Positions 15,932 through 24,721 are shown, counted from the first letter of the stretch. The stretch: 64,000 bases of DNA from DASSQJ01 sp963726295 (GCA_963726295.1 CAVSBW010000001.1:930001-994000), one strand, 5' to 3'. The notes: generated from the sequence alone by a model not told the origin. Program-made: numbers and translations.

Positions 15932-17467
15932 ATGACCTTCCTCCCTGCCCCCGTGACCACCCAGACCGAGCTGTCCCGCTTCCCCCATGAGGTGGAGTCC
16001 ACCTCCGTCCGCGTGGCCCTCCGTTCACCGAGGAGGCTGCGCACCGAGGTGCTGGCCGGCCTCGTCGTCGCCCTCGCACTCATCCCCGAGGCGATCTCGT
16101 TCTCCGTCATCGCGGGCGTCGACCCGCGCGTCGGGCTGTTCGCCTCGTTCACGATGGCGGTGTCCATCGCGATCCTCGGCGGCCGCCCCGCGATGATCTC
16201 GGCGGCCACCGGCGCCGTCGCCCTCGTCGTCGCCCCCGTGGTCCGGGGGCACGGTCTCGACTATCTCCTCGCGACCGTCATCCTCGGCGGGCTCATCCAG
16301 GTGCTGCTGGCGGTGCTCGGCGTCGCCCGGCTGATGCGCTTCGTCCCGCGCTCGGTGATGGTCGGCTTCGTCAACGCCCTGGCCGTCCTGATCCTCCTCG
16401 CGCAGCTGCCGCACCTCATCGGGGTCCCGTGGCTGGCCTACCCGCTCGTCGGTGTCGCACTGGCCGTCATCGTGCTCCTCCCGCGGGTCACGACCGCCGT
16501 TCCCGCGCCGCTCGTCGCGATCGTGGCACTCACCGTCCTCACGGTCACCGCGTCACTCGCGGTCCCGACCGTCGGTGACGAGGGCGCGCTGCCGGACAGC
16601 CTCCCCGGCCTGGTGCTCCCCGACGTCCCCCTCACCCTCGACACCCTGCGCATCATCGGTCCGTACGCGCTCGGGATGGCGCTCGTCGGGCTCATGGAGT
16701 CCCTGATGACGGCCAAGCTCGTCGACGAGATCACCGACACGCACTCGAGCACCACCCGCGAGTCGTGGGGGCAGGGCGTCGCCAACGTCATCACCGGCTT
16801 CTTCGGCGGGATGGGCGGCTGCGCGATGATCGGCCAGACGATGATCAACGTCAAGGCGTCGGGCGCGCGGACGAGGATCTCGACCTTCCTCGCCGGCGCT
16901 TTCCTCCTCGTCCTCGTCGTGGTGCTCGGCGACGTCGTCGCGCTCATCCCGATGGCTGCGCTGGTGGCCGTGATGGTCATGGTCTCGGTCGCGACCTTCG
17001 ACTGGCACAGCGTGCGTCCTTCGACCCTGCGCCGGATGCCGCGCAGCGAGACCGCCGTGATGCTGACGACGGTCGGCGTGGTCGTGATCACTCACAACCT
17101 CGCGATCGGCGTGGTCGTCGGCGTGCTGGCCGCGATGGTGCTCTTCGCCCGCCGGGTCGCGCACCTCACGACGGTGATCGAGGTACCGACGGACGAGCCG
17201 GGGACGAAGGTGTACGCGGTGCTGGGCGAGCTCTTCTTCGCCTCGAGCAACGACCTCGTCACCCAGTTCGACTACGTCGGCGACCCCCAGCGCGTGGTCG
17301 TCGACCTGTCCGGTGCCCGGGTGTGGGACGCGTCGAGCGTCGCGGCCCTCGACGCGGTCACAACTCGCTACGCCGGCAAGGGCAAGACCGTCGAGGTGGT
17401 GGGTTTGGGCGGCCACAGCCTCGACCGCCACGAGCGCCTCGCCGGGCACCTCAGCGGCGCCGCCTGA
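15932..17467 (+). CDS. SulP family anion transporter with STAS domain
   Basis: 511 aa. About ten or more hydrophobic segments fill residues ~30-400, beginning with EVLAGLVVALALIPEAISFSVIAGV, the SulP first-helix signature. A cytoplasmic STAS domain follows (about 415-505), with VVVDLSGARVWDASSVAALD holding the usual Ser. SulP proteins carry sulfate, bicarbonate or other anions; the substrate cannot be read from sequence. No carbonic anhydrase or sulfur gene is adjacent. GTG 15953 is an alternative start. Confidence 0.9.
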   Translation: MTFLPAPVTTQTELSRFPHEVESTSVRVALRSPRRLRTEVLAGLVVALALIPEAISFSVIAGVDPRVGLFASFTMAVSIAILGGRPAMISAATGAVALVVAPVVRGHGLDYLLATVILGGLIQVLLAVLGVARLMRFVPRSVMVGFVNALAVLILLAQLPHLIGVPWLAYPLVGVALAVIVLLPRVTTAVPAPLVAIVALTVLTVTASLAVPTVGDEGALPDSLPGLVLPDVPLTLDTLRIIGPYALGMALVGLMESLMTAKLVDEITDTHSSTTRESWGQGVANVITGFFGGMGGCAMIGQTMINVKASGARTRISTFLAGAFLLVLVVVLGDVVALIPMAALVAVMVMVSVATFDWHSVRPSTLRRMPRSETAVMLTTVGVVVITHNLAIGVVVGVLAAMVLFARRVAHLTTVIEVPTDEPGTKVYAVLGELFFASSNDLVTQFDYVGDPQRVVVDLSGARVWDASSVAALDAVTTRYAGKGKTVEVVGLGGHSLDRHERLAGHLSGAA

Positions 17468-17492
17468 CCGGTCGCCGGCCTCGCTCCGGCTC

Positions 17493-17524
17493 CCGCCAAC
17501 CCCAGGCTTCTCGCCTCGGGGCGG
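17493..17524. terminator. Hairpin between convergent sulP and nadA
   Basis: CCCC-AGGC pairs with GCCT-C-GGGG (one bulge), extended by CCG/CGG, around a 5-nt loop. There is no U-tract on either strand, as is common in GC-rich actinobacteria. Confidence 0.45.
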
Positions 17525-17543
17525 AAAACCCCGTGGGGTGGCG

Positions 17544-18740
17544 TCAGTCCTTGTGGGTCTCGCCGGGCAGGGCGAGCATCTGGTCGAGCGCGACCCGGGC
17601 CCAGTGCGCGGTGTCGGGCTCGACGCTGATCTCGTTGACCACGCGGCCGTCGACGAGGGACTCGAGCGCCCAGACGAGGTGCGGCAGGTCGATGCGGTTC
17701 ATCGTCGAGCAGTAGCAGACGTTCTTCTCGAGGAAGAGGATGCGCTGTTCCGGGAACTGCGCGGCGAGCCGCTGCACGAGGTTGAGCTCGGTGCCCACCG
17801 CCCACGCGGTGCCGGGCGGCGCGGCCGCGACGGTCTTGATGATCCGCTCGGTGGAGCCCACCTCGTCGGCGAGCTCAACGACCTCGTGCCGGCACTCGGG
17901 GTGGACGATGACCTTGACGTCGGGGACCTCTCGCCGGGCGGCCTCGACGGCGTCGACGGTGAACCGGCCGTGCACCGAGCAGTGCCCCCGCCAGAGGATC
18001 ATCGTCGCGTCGCGCAGCTGGTCCGCCGTGAGCCCGCCCATCGGCCTGTGCGGGTCCCAGACGACGCAGCCGTCGAGCGAGCCGCCGAGGTCGCGGACGT
18101 AGGTGTTGCGCCCGAGGTGCTGGTCAGGGAGGAAGAGCACCTTGCCGTCCTCGCCGACCTGGTCGAGCGCCCAGGTCAGGGCCGTCCTCGCGTTCGACGA
18201 GGTGCAGACGGTGCCGCCGTGCCGCCCCGTGAAGGCCTTGATCGCGGCCGACGAGTTCATGTACGTGACCGGCACGGTGAGGTCGGCGACCCCGGCCTCG
18301 GTGAGGTCGTCCCAGCAGTCCTCCACCTGCGCGAACGCGGCCATGTCGGCCATCGAGCACCCCGCGGCGAGGTCGGGCAGGACCACCTGCTGGTGCTCCG
18401 CGGTGAGGATGTCGGCCGACTCGGCCATGAAGTGCACCCCGCAGAAGACGACGTACTCGGCCTGGGGGCGGGCCGCCGCCTCCTTGGCGAGCTTGAAGGA
18501 GTCGCCCGTGACGTCGGCGAACTGGATGACCTCGTCACGCTGGTAGTGGTGACCGAGCACGAACACGCGCTCGCCCAGGGCCTCCTTCGCCGCCCGGGCG
18601 CGCTCGACGAGCGCGGGATCCGACGGGGCCGGCAGGTCGCCGGGACACTCGACCCCACGCTCGGTCGCCAGGTCGCGGCCGTGACCGAGGACGAGCAGCG
18701 GCAGCGGGGCGTTCCTGGGCGATCCCGTGGTCGTCGTCAT
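17544..18740 (-). CDS. nadA: Quinolinate synthase A
   Basis: 398 aa. It condenses iminoaspartate with dihydroxyacetone phosphate to quinolinate in NAD synthesis, using a [4Fe-4S] cluster. Family motifs are GHHYQRDEVIQFAD, FCGVHFMAESA and GRNTYV. Candidate cluster cysteines lie in AGCSMAD, VCTSSNA and HPECRHEV. The long form with an N-terminal extension is usual in actinobacteria. nadB and nadC are not adjacent here, so aspartate oxidase must be encoded elsewhere. ATG 18740 follows TACGAT by 6 nt. Confidence 0.95.
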   Translation of the reverse strand: MTTTTGSPRNAPLPLLVLGHGRDLATERGVECPGDLPAPSDPALVERARAAKEALGERVFVLGHHYQRDEVIQFADVTGDSFKLAKEAAARPQAEYVVFCGVHFMAESADILTAEHQQVVLPDLAAGCSMADMAAFAQVEDCWDDLTEAGVADLTVPVTYMNSSAAIKAFTGRHGGTVCTSSNARTALTWALDQVGEDGKVLFLPDQHLGRNTYVRDLGGSLDGCVVWDPHRPMGGLTADQLRDATMILWRGHCSVHGRFTVDAVEAARREVPDVKVIVHPECRHEVVELADEVGSTERIIKTVAAAPPGTAWAVGTELNLVQRLAAQFPEQRILFLEKNVCYCSTMNRIDLPHLVWALESLVDGRVVNEISVEPDTAHWARVALDQMLALPGETHKD

Positions 18741-18746
18741 CCCCGA

Positions 18747-18752
18747 ATCGTA
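18747..18752 (-). promoter_or_regulatory. -10 box TACGAT of nadA
   Basis: The box is 6 nt before ATG 18740. Confidence 0.5.
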
Positions 18753-18837
18753 GGCCGTGGCGCCGAGCGATCCCGCAGGTCCGCCCCGTCCGGTGTCGAC
18801 GGCGGCCCTCCTGTCCGCCGTCGCGAGCCCGCCCCGA

Positions 18838-18843
18838 TACGCT
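18838..18843 (+). promoter_or_regulatory. -10 box TACGCT of the glycerate kinase gene
   Basis: The box is 7 nt before GTG 18851 and supports that start. Confidence 0.45.
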
Positions 18844-18850
18844 CGGCACC

Positions 18851-20017
18851 GTGCGCGTGCTCATCGCCCCCGGCGCTTTCGGGTCGACGTTGGGACCGGT
18901 CCAGACCGCGGCCGCGTTGGCGGACGGCTGGTCCCGGGGCGCACCCCACGACGACCTGCGCACGCTGCCCCTCTCCGACGGCGGTCCGGGCTTCCTCGAC
19001 GCCGTGCAGCAGGCCGTCGGCGGCAAGACGGTCGCCACGACGGTGAGCGACCCCCTCGGCCGCGAGACTCCCGCCGCCGTGCTCCTCGTCGACCAGTCCG
19101 GTCGTCGCACCGCCTACGTGGAAGCCTGCCAGGCCACCGGGATGCACCTCCTCGGCGCCGACGAGCGCGACCCCCGTATGACGAGCACCTGGGGAGTCGG
19201 CCAGCTCCTCCAGACCGCCGTGGACGAGGGCGCCACGCGCATCGTCGTCGGCGTCGGCGGCGGCAGCACCAACGACGGAGGCGCCGGCATGCTCGCCGCC
19301 CTCGGTGCCGGCCCGGCCTCCGCCCTGGCCCGCGGTGGCCTGGCCCTGGCCGAGCTCGCCGACGACGCCCTCCTCGGGATGCCCTCGCTCGTGGACCGGC
19401 TCTCGGGGGTGGAGCTCGTCCTCGCGACGGACGAGGAGACCCCGCTGCTCGGGCTCCAGGGAACCAGCGCGGTCGACGCGCCCGGTAAGGGCGCCAGCCC
19501 CTCGCAGGCCCAGGCGCTGGAGGCCGCCGTGGGCCGCTTCGTCGACGTCCTCTCCCGCGCCCTCCCTGCCCCGCCCACCGACCTCTTGACGGGACGGCCG
19601 CGGCGCCTCGACCGCGAGCCCGGGGCGGGCGCCGCAGGAGGCCTCGGCTACGCCCTGCTCGCCCTCGGGGCCCGGCCCACCGGCGCCGTCGCCGAGGTGC
19701 TGCGCGTCACCGGCTTCGAGGTGGCCGCCGCGGGCAGCGACCTCGTCGTCACCGCGACCGGTAGGCTCGACTGGACCTCGGTGCGCGGCTCGGTGGTCTC
19801 CGGAGTCGCGGAGGCGACCCTGGCCACCGGCAGGCCGGCGGTGCTCGTCGCGGGGGAGTGCCTCGTCGGTCGCCGCGAGACGATGACGATGGGGCTCGCC
19901 GGCTGCTACGTGGTGGCCGACCACCCGCGTGACGTCGACGCGATGGTCGCCGACCCCGTCGCCACGCTCACCGCACGCACGGCCCGGGTGGCGCGGACCT
20001 GGTCCCCGGCCCGCTGA
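18851..20017 (+). CDS. Glycerate kinase
   Basis: 388 aa, the full length of type 1 glycerate kinases. The N-terminus VLIAPGAFGSTLGP with LPLSDGGPGFLDA, the central VGVGGGSTNDGGAGML and the C-terminal GAGAAGGLGYAL are family blocks. The N-terminal motif has AFGST where AFKGS is common. It phosphorylates glycerate to a phosphoglycerate. In mycobacteria the homologue (Rv2205c) also lies close to the erpA-like gene, so the position is conserved without a pathway link. Confidence 0.9.
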   Translation: MRVLIAPGAFGSTLGPVQTAAALADGWSRGAPHDDLRTLPLSDGGPGFLDAVQQAVGGKTVATTVSDPLGRETPAAVLLVDQSGRRTAYVEACQATGMHLLGADERDPRMTSTWGVGQLLQTAVDEGATRIVVGVGGGSTNDGGAGMLAALGAGPASALARGGLALAELADDALLGMPSLVDRLSGVELVLATDEETPLLGLQGTSAVDAPGKGASPSQAQALEAAVGRFVDVLSRALPAPPTDLLTGRPRRLDREPGAGAAGGLGYALLALGARPTGAVAEVLRVTGFEVAAAGSDLVVTATGRLDWTSVRGSVVSGVAEATLATGRPAVLVAGECLVGRRETMTMGLAGCYVVADHPRDVDAMVADPVATLTARTARVARTWSPAR

Positions 20018-20073
20018 GCGCGGCGCGCCGGGCCCGCGGGCACCGCCGGCACGGTGTCGTCACCGCGGGGACG

Positions 20074-20079
20074 TATCCT
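20074..20079 (+). promoter_or_regulatory. -10 box TATCCT of erpA
   Basis: It predicts a start about 76 nt before ATG 20162. The leader ends in an ACGAGGAGAG ribosome site, in contrast to the leaderless neighbours. Confidence 0.4.
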
Positions 20080-20161
20080 TGTCGGAGTCAGGGAACACCG
20101 GCGCGACCCCAGCGGTTCGACCGGGTGGACCGGCACCAGAGCCAGCACGAGGAGAGCACCC

Positions 20162-20539
20162 ATGAGCGACCAGCTCCAGACCACCGAGACCCCCGCCGGG
20201 GTCGACGCGCCCGCGCACGGCGTCGTCCTCACCGACGTCGCGGCGTCCAAGGTCTCGTCCCTGCTCGAGCAGGAGGGCCGCGACGACCTGCGCCTGAGGG
20301 TCGGCGTGCAGCCCGGCGGCTGCTCCGGCCTCATCTACCAGCTCTACTTCGACGAGCGCACCCTGGACGGTGACCTCGTCCGCGAGTTCGGCTCGGTCGA
20401 GGTCGTCGTCGACCGGATGAGCGCCCCGTACCTCGAGGGCGCCACCATCGACTTCTCCGACACCATCGAGAAGCAGGGCTTCACCATCGACAACCCCAAC
20501 GCGGGCAGCTCCTGCGCCTGCGGCGACAGCTTCAGCTGA
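20162..20539 (+). CDS. erpA: Iron-sulfur cluster insertion protein ErpA
   Basis: 125 aa, an A-type carrier. The three cluster cysteines are in QPGGCSG and the C-terminal SSCACGDSF. Residues 22-125 form the HesB/IscA fold; the first ~20 residues are a variable tail. It delivers clusters to apoproteins such as NadA, which is encoded nearby. GAGGAG lies about 9 nt upstream of ATG 20162. Actinobacteria usually have it as a single gene outside the suf operon, as here. Confidence 0.93.
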   Translation: MSDQLQTTETPAGVDAPAHGVVLTDVAASKVSSLLEQEGRDDLRLRVGVQPGGCSGLIYQLYFDERTLDGDLVREFGSVEVVVDRMSAPYLEGATIDFSDTIEKQGFTIDNPNAGSSCACGDSFS

Positions 20540-20551
20540 GCCACCCGCACC

Positions 20552-20583
20552 ACGACCGGGCCCCCGCGGCCTGGGCCCGTCGT
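20552..20583 (+). terminator. Strong GC hairpin after erpA
   Basis: ACGACCGGGCCC (20552-20563) pairs with GGGCCCGTCGT (20573-20583) through 11 base pairs with one bulged C and a 9-nt loop. It ends just before the adenosine-kinase-like gene promoter. No U-tract follows. Confidence 0.55.
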
Positions 20584-20625
20584 CGTGCCGGGGGACGCGG
20601 GCACTGTCGCCCGGCGGCCGCGCGA

Positions 20626-20631
20626 TAGGTT
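20626..20631 (+). promoter_or_regulatory. -10 box TAGGTT of the PfkB kinase gene
   Basis: The box is 7 nt before GTG 20639. Confidence 0.45.
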
Positions 20632-20638
20632 CGACACC

Positions 20639-21622
20639 GTGCAGATCGCCGTCTCGGGGTCCATCGCGACCGACCACCTCATGACCTTCCGGGGGACCTT
20701 CTCGGACTCCCTCGTCGTCGAGCAGCTCGACAAGATCTCGGTGAGCTTCCTCGCCGACCGGCTGGAGATCCGGCGGGGAGGCATCGCCCCCAACATCTGC
20801 TTCGGCATGGCCGTCCTCGGGGCCCGCCCGATCCTCGTGGGGGCGGCCGGTGAGGACTTCGCCGACTACCGCAGCTGGCTGACCCGCCACGGCGTCGTCA
20901 CCGACCACGTGCACATCTCGGACACCCAGCACACCGCCCGGTTCGTCTGCACGACCGACGACGAGATGGCGCAGATCGCCACCTTCTACGCGGGCGCCAT
21001 GGCGGAGGCGCGGATGATCGAGCTGGGCCCGATCCACGAGCGCTGGGGCCTCGACCTCGTGCTCATCGCCCCGGACGACCCGGAGGCGATGCTGCGCCAC
21101 ACCGAGGAGTGCCGGGCCCGCGGCATCCCGTTCATCGCCGATCCCTCGCAGCAGCTGGCGTTCGCGGACGGCCCCTTCATCCGCAAGCTCGTCGACGGGG
21201 CGCAGTACCTGTTCACCAACGAGTACGAGTCGCACATGACGGCGACCAAGACCGGGTGGACCCAGGCGGAGATCGACGAGCGGGTCGCCACCCGTGTCAT
21301 CACCCGCGGCAAGGACGGAGCCGACATCCGCACCCGGGGCGAGGAGGACATCCACGTCCCGGTCGCGGGCGAGGTGGAGCGGGTCGACCCCACGGGGGTC
21401 GGGGACGCCTTCCGCGCCGGCTTCCTCGTCGGGCTCCGCGGCGGCCTCGGCCACGAGCGCTGCGCCCAGATGGGCTCCGTGCTGGCCGCCTTCGTCCTCG
21501 AGACGGTGGGGACCCAGGAGTACGAGGTCACCCGCGCGAGCTTCCTCGACCGCCTGGCCCGGGCCTACGGTGATGACGCGGCCGCCGAGGTCGCGCCGGC
21601 CGTGCAGGGCGCCCGCGACTGA
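20639..21622 (+). CDS. PfkB family carbohydrate kinase, adenosine kinase-like
   Basis: 327 aa. The ribokinase fold opens with VSGSIATDHLM and GGIAPNICFGMA (substrate-binding glycines). It ends with the anion-hole and catalytic motif DPTGVGDAFRAGFL near residue 254. In M. tuberculosis the gene in this position, Rv2202c (adoK), is a PfkB-type adenosine kinase. Position and similarity favour adenosine, but ribokinase-type sugars cannot be excluded. It is followed 17 nt later by aat. Confidence 0.85.
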   Translation: MQIAVSGSIATDHLMTFRGTFSDSLVVEQLDKISVSFLADRLEIRRGGIAPNICFGMAVLGARPILVGAAGEDFADYRSWLTRHGVVTDHVHISDTQHTARFVCTTDDEMAQIATFYAGAMAEARMIELGPIHERWGLDLVLIAPDDPEAMLRHTEECRARGIPFIADPSQQLAFADGPFIRKLVDGAQYLFTNEYESHMTATKTGWTQAEIDERVATRVITRGKDGADIRTRGEEDIHVPVAGEVERVDPTGVGDAFRAGFLVGLRGGLGHERCAQMGSVLAAFVLETVGTQEYEVTRASFLDRLARAYGDDAAAEVAPAVQGARD

Positions 21623-21638
21623 GGCCCGCGAGCCGACC

Positions 21639-22367
21639 GTGGTCTTCCCGCCTGTCGAGCCACCCCCGACCTCGTGGCTGCTCGACGCCGCTGCCCGCGC
21701 CGAGCCGGGGGAGGACCTCGTTGCCGCCGGGGCCGACCTCGAGCCCGGCACCCTGCTCGCGGCCTACCGCGTGGGCCTGTTCCCGATGGGACTCGGCCGC
21801 CACGGTGCCGGGACGCTCGGCTGGTGGTCGCCCGACCCCCGGGGGGTCATCCCCGCCGGTGGCCTCACCGTGCGCACGTCGCTGCGCAAGGTGCTGCCGC
21901 GCTTCGAGGTGCGCGTCGACACCGCGTTCGACGAGGTCGTGGCCGCCTGCGGCGACCCGAGCCGCGAGGGGCGCTGGATCACCGGTGAGGTGGCGGCCGC
22001 CTACCAGCGGCTGCACGACCTCGGGTGGGCGCACAGCATCGAGGCCTGGCGCGACGACGAGCTCGCGGGAGGCCTCTACGGGGTGTCGATCGGGGGCCTG
22101 TTCGCCGGGGAGTCGATGTTCCACCGCGTGCGTGACGCCTCGAAGGTGGCACTGGTGGGGCTGGCCCGGCGCTTCCACGCCGACGGCGACCCCCGCCGGA
22201 TCGTCGACGTCCAGTGGGCCACCGACCACCTGAGGAGGCTGGGGGCGCAGGAGTGGCCGCGCGAGCAGTACCTGGCCCGGCTCGCCGAGGCACTGCGGGC
22301 CCCTCAGGTCGACCTGGGCGGGCTCCCGCCGCCGCCGTTCACCGCCCCGCCGACCCGCACGGTGTAG
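21639..22367 (+). CDS. aat: Leucyl/phenylalanyl-tRNA-protein transferase
   Basis: 242 aa. It adds Leu or Phe to proteins with N-terminal Arg or Lys, marking them for ClpS/ClpAP. The family blocks are AYRVGLFPMG, WWSPDPRGVIP, and GLYGVSIGGLFAGESMF, all in order. GTG 21639 gives a normal N-terminus. The 3' end overlaps the convergent tusA gene by 64 bp. Confidence 0.93.
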   Translation: MVFPPVEPPPTSWLLDAAARAEPGEDLVAAGADLEPGTLLAAYRVGLFPMGLGRHGAGTLGWWSPDPRGVIPAGGLTVRTSLRKVLPRFEVRVDTAFDEVVAACGDPSREGRWITGEVAAAYQRLHDLGWAHSIEAWRDDELAGGLYGVSIGGLFAGESMFHRVRDASKVALVGLARRFHADGDPRRIVDVQWATDHLRRLGAQEWPREQYLARLAEALRAPQVDLGGLPPPPFTAPPTRTV

Positions 22368-22570
22368 ACGGTCACGCCGTCCCCGGGGGCGGCCTCGACC
22401 GCGTGACCGCGCATCCAGGCCCAGGCCGGGACGTCCACCGCGGCGACCGGGTCGTCGGACCAGAGCAGGACGACCGCGCCGTCGGGCAGGTCACGCACCG
22501 CGCGAGCCACCATGACGACCGGCACGGGGCAGCGCTCGCCCCGAGCGTCGACGACGACCGGCTCGCTCAC
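22304..22570 (-). CDS. TusA family sulfur-carrier protein
   Basis: 88 aa. The conserved CPxP motif is in GERCPVP with Cys14, the persulfide-carrying residue. The rest fits the two-layer alpha/beta TusA fold. The GTG start overlaps the stop of the upstream cysteine desulfurase-like gene by four bases, so the two are translationally coupled. Its C-terminus is Gly/Pro-rich and overlaps aat. It would accept sulfur from the desulfurase if that enzyme is active, which is doubtful. Confidence 0.85.
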   Translation of the reverse strand: MSEPVVVDARGERCPVPVVMVARAVRDLPDGAVVLLWSDDPVAAVDVPAWAWMRGHAVEAAPGDGVTVYTVRVGGAVNGGGGSPPRST

Positions 22571-23733
22571 AGGCCGGCCGTCCCGAGCCGCTCGCGCACT
22601 GCCGCCACCGCCCCGGGGAGCACCGCGCAGAGCCGGTCCACGTCGGCATCGCGGGTCGGCGAGACCGAGGCCAGGGGGAGCGTGACGCGGACGTTGCCCT
22701 GAGTCAGCACGCCCATCGCGGCGAGTACGTGGCTGGGTCGCAGCGTGCTCGTCGTGCACGCCGACCCGGAGGACACCGCCAGGCCGTGGCGGGCCAGCTC
22801 GTCGAGGAGCACCTCGCCGTCGGCGAAGAGCACGCTGAAGGTGACCACGTGGGGAACGCGGTCCTCGGGGTCGCCGGCGACGACGACGTCCGGTACCCCC
22901 GCGGCCGCCGCTCGGATCCGGTCGGTCAGGTCCCGGGCCGAGGTCTCCTCCGCCGCGCGCGCGGCCTCGGCCTGCTGCCAGGCCTCGGCCGCCGCCAGCA
23001 CCACCGGCACCCAGGGGGCCGCCGCAGAGCGTCCGTGCTCGGCCTCGAGGCGCCGACCTGGGAGGCTCCAGCGGGTTCCGGTGCGCACGCCCAGCAGCCC
23101 GAGGGGCGGGCCCCCGAAGGTGGCCGCGTCGGCGACGAGCACGTCCCCGACCGGCGGCGGCAGGTCGTCGCGGCCCAGGGAGGCCGTGGCGTCGACGAGC
23201 AGCGGCACGCCGCCGGCACGAGCGGCGTCGAGGGCGGCGGTCTGCGGCTGGCGGGTGCCGACCTCTCCGTTGGCGGTCTGCAGCACCGCGGCCGCCACGC
23301 CGGGAGCGGCGACGGCCTCGCCCCAGTCGTCGAGCAGGACGGCCCCGCGCCCGTCGACCGGCACCGGGTCGCTGACGCCGGGGGAGAGCAGCACCACCGA
23401 CCGCTCAACGGCGGACGCGACGACCGCCTCACCCACCCGCCGGCGGCCGTGGCGGAGCCCGGTCAGGCCCACCGTGAGGGCCTCCTCCGCGCTGCCGTGC
23501 ACCGACAGCTCGTCCGGTCGCACCCCCATCGCCACGGCGAGCACGGCACGGGCGGTGTCGAGGTGCGCGCGGGCCCGGCGGCCATCCGGATGGCGGCGCG
23601 ACGGATCGGCCCACGCGACCTCCAGGGCTGCGATGAGGGTCTGTGCCGCCAGGGGATGGAGCGGGCCACGTGCGGCATCGAGCAGACCGGCCGTGACCGG
23701 CCCTCCAGCCACCCGGAACTCGTTGTGCGCCAC
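22567..23733 (-). CDS. Class V aminotransferase / cysteine desulfurase-like protein lacking the PLP lysine
   Basis: 388 aa, NifS/IscS-like. Conserved elements include ANGEVGTRQP (154-163), the loop Asp in LLVDATASLG (Asp181), and SSGSAC with the persulfide Cys326. At the PLP site, family proteins read (S/A)HKxxGP; here it is ADAATFGGP with Thr205 at the Lys position and Ala before it. Without Lys no internal aldimine can form, so ordinary desulfuration is unlikely. Overlap with tusA points to a shared role. GTG 23733 follows a TACCGT box by 6 nt. Confidence 0.85.
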   Translation of the reverse strand: MAHNEFRVAGGPVTAGLLDAARGPLHPLAAQTLIAALEVAWADPSRRHPDGRRARAHLDTARAVLAVAMGVRPDELSVHGSAEEALTVGLTGLRHGRRRVGEAVVASAVERSVVLLSPGVSDPVPVDGRGAVLLDDWGEAVAAPGVAAAVLQTANGEVGTRQPQTAALDAARAGGVPLLVDATASLGRDDLPPPVGDVLVADAATFGGPPLGLLGVRTGTRWSLPGRRLEAEHGRSAAAPWVPVVLAAAEAWQQAEAARAAEETSARDLTDRIRAAAAGVPDVVVAGDPEDRVPHVVTFSVLFADGEVLLDELARHGLAVSSGSACTTSTLRPSHVLAAMGVLTQGNVRVTLPLASVSPTRDADVDRLCAVLPGAVAAVRERLGTAGL

Positions 23734-23739
23734 GTGCTG

Positions 23740-23745
23740 ACGGTA
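23740..23745 (-). promoter_or_regulatory. -10 box TACCGT of the desulfurase-like gene
   Basis: It is 6 nt before GTG 23733 and decides the start. It is divergent from the ctaC promoter. Confidence 0.45.
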
Positions 23746-23781
23746 TCCGGCCCCTGCCTGTCCACCCCCCGGGGTGTGCAG

Positions 23782-23787
23782 TAGGGT
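23782..23787 (+). promoter_or_regulatory. -10 box TAGGGT of ctaC
   Basis: It predicts a leader of about 34 nt before GTG 23828, with a GAAGGG ribosome site at the usual distance. Confidence 0.4.
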
Positions 23788-23827
23788 GTGCTCCATTCTG
23801 ACCACTCCTCTCACGAAGGGTGCAGCG

Positions 23828-24721
23828 GTGCGCCAGCACGACCTCTCCACGCCCCGCCGCAGCACGCGTCGCCTCGGCGTCTCGGTGCTGCTGGGTGCGC
23901 TCACGGCCGGCCTGTTGGGCGGCTGCGCCAGCGGCAACCTCCGCGGTGACGCCTCCACCGGCTGGCTGCCCCCCGCGGTCACCGAGGGCGGCAAGACCGT
24001 CACCACGCTCTGGATCGGTGCGTGGATCGCCGCCATCGCCGTCGGCCTGCTCGTCATCGGTCTGATCGTCTGGTGCGTCGGGGCCTACCGCCGCAAGAAG
24101 GACGACACCGAGCTGCCGACGCAGCTGCGCTACAACGTGCCGATCGAGATCCTCTTCACGGTCGTCCCGATCTTCATGGTCGTCGTGCTCTTCTACTACA
24201 CGGCCCGTGACGAGTCCTCGCTCATCGACACCTCGAAGACCCCGGACGTCAGCGTCAACGTCATCGGCAAGCAGTGGAGCTGGGACTTCGACTACCTCGA
24301 CTCGGACGTCCACGAGGTCGGCACGCAGGCCATCCTCACGGGCAAGCCCGGCGCCGAGGAGACGATCCCGACGCTCTACCTCCCGGTCGGCGAGCGCGTG
24401 CAGTTCTACCTGACCTCGCGCGACGTCATCCACTCGTTCTGGGTGCCCGCGTTCCTCCAGAAGATGGACATGATCCCGGGCCGCGTGAACACCTTCCAGG
24501 TGGTCCCCACCCAGGAGGGTGAGTTCAGGGGCAAGTGCGCCGAGCTGTGCGGTGCCTACCACTCCCAGATGCTCTTCAACGTCAAGGTCGTCTCCCGCCA
24601 GGAGTACGACCAGCACATGTCCGACCTGCGGGCGTCCGGCCAGACCGGCCTGCTCGGCAACGACCTGAACCGCGCGCAGCTGATGGACGGTCAGACCGTC
24701 GGCTCCGAGGGAGGCAACTGA
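23828..24721 (+). CDS. ctaC: Cytochrome c oxidase subunit II
   Basis: 297 aa. A signal peptide with lipobox LGGC (Cys33) precedes two membrane helices (about 60-85 and 105-125). The cupredoxin domain carries the CuA site C237-AEL-C241-GAY-H245-SQ-M248. It receives electrons from the bcc complex for aa3 oxidase. The GTG start is chosen for its ribosome site and for a normal lipoprotein signal peptide; the open frame extends 18 codons further. It is the first gene of ctaC-ctaD-ctaF, with 2-nt spacing. Confidence 0.95.
   Translation: MRQHDLSTPRRSTRRLGVSVLLGALTAGLLGGCASGNLRGDASTGWLPPAVTEGGKTVTTLWIGAWIAAIAVGLLVIGLIVWCVGAYRRKKDDTELPTQLRYNVPIEILFTVVPIFMVVVLFYYTARDESSLIDTSKTPDVSVNVIGKQWSWDFDYLDSDVHEVGTQAILTGKPGAEETIPTLYLPVGERVQFYLTSRDVIHSFWVPAFLQKMDMIPGRVNTFQVVPTQEGEFRGKCAELCGAYHSQMLFNVKVVSRQEYDQHMSDLRASGQTGLLGNDLNRAQLMDGQTVGSEGGN

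Noticed and set aside
17525..17538. Short ACCCC-GT-GGGGT hairpin as a terminator
   Set aside because: A 2-nt loop is too small to form, so the larger hairpin at 17493-17524 is the better candidate.
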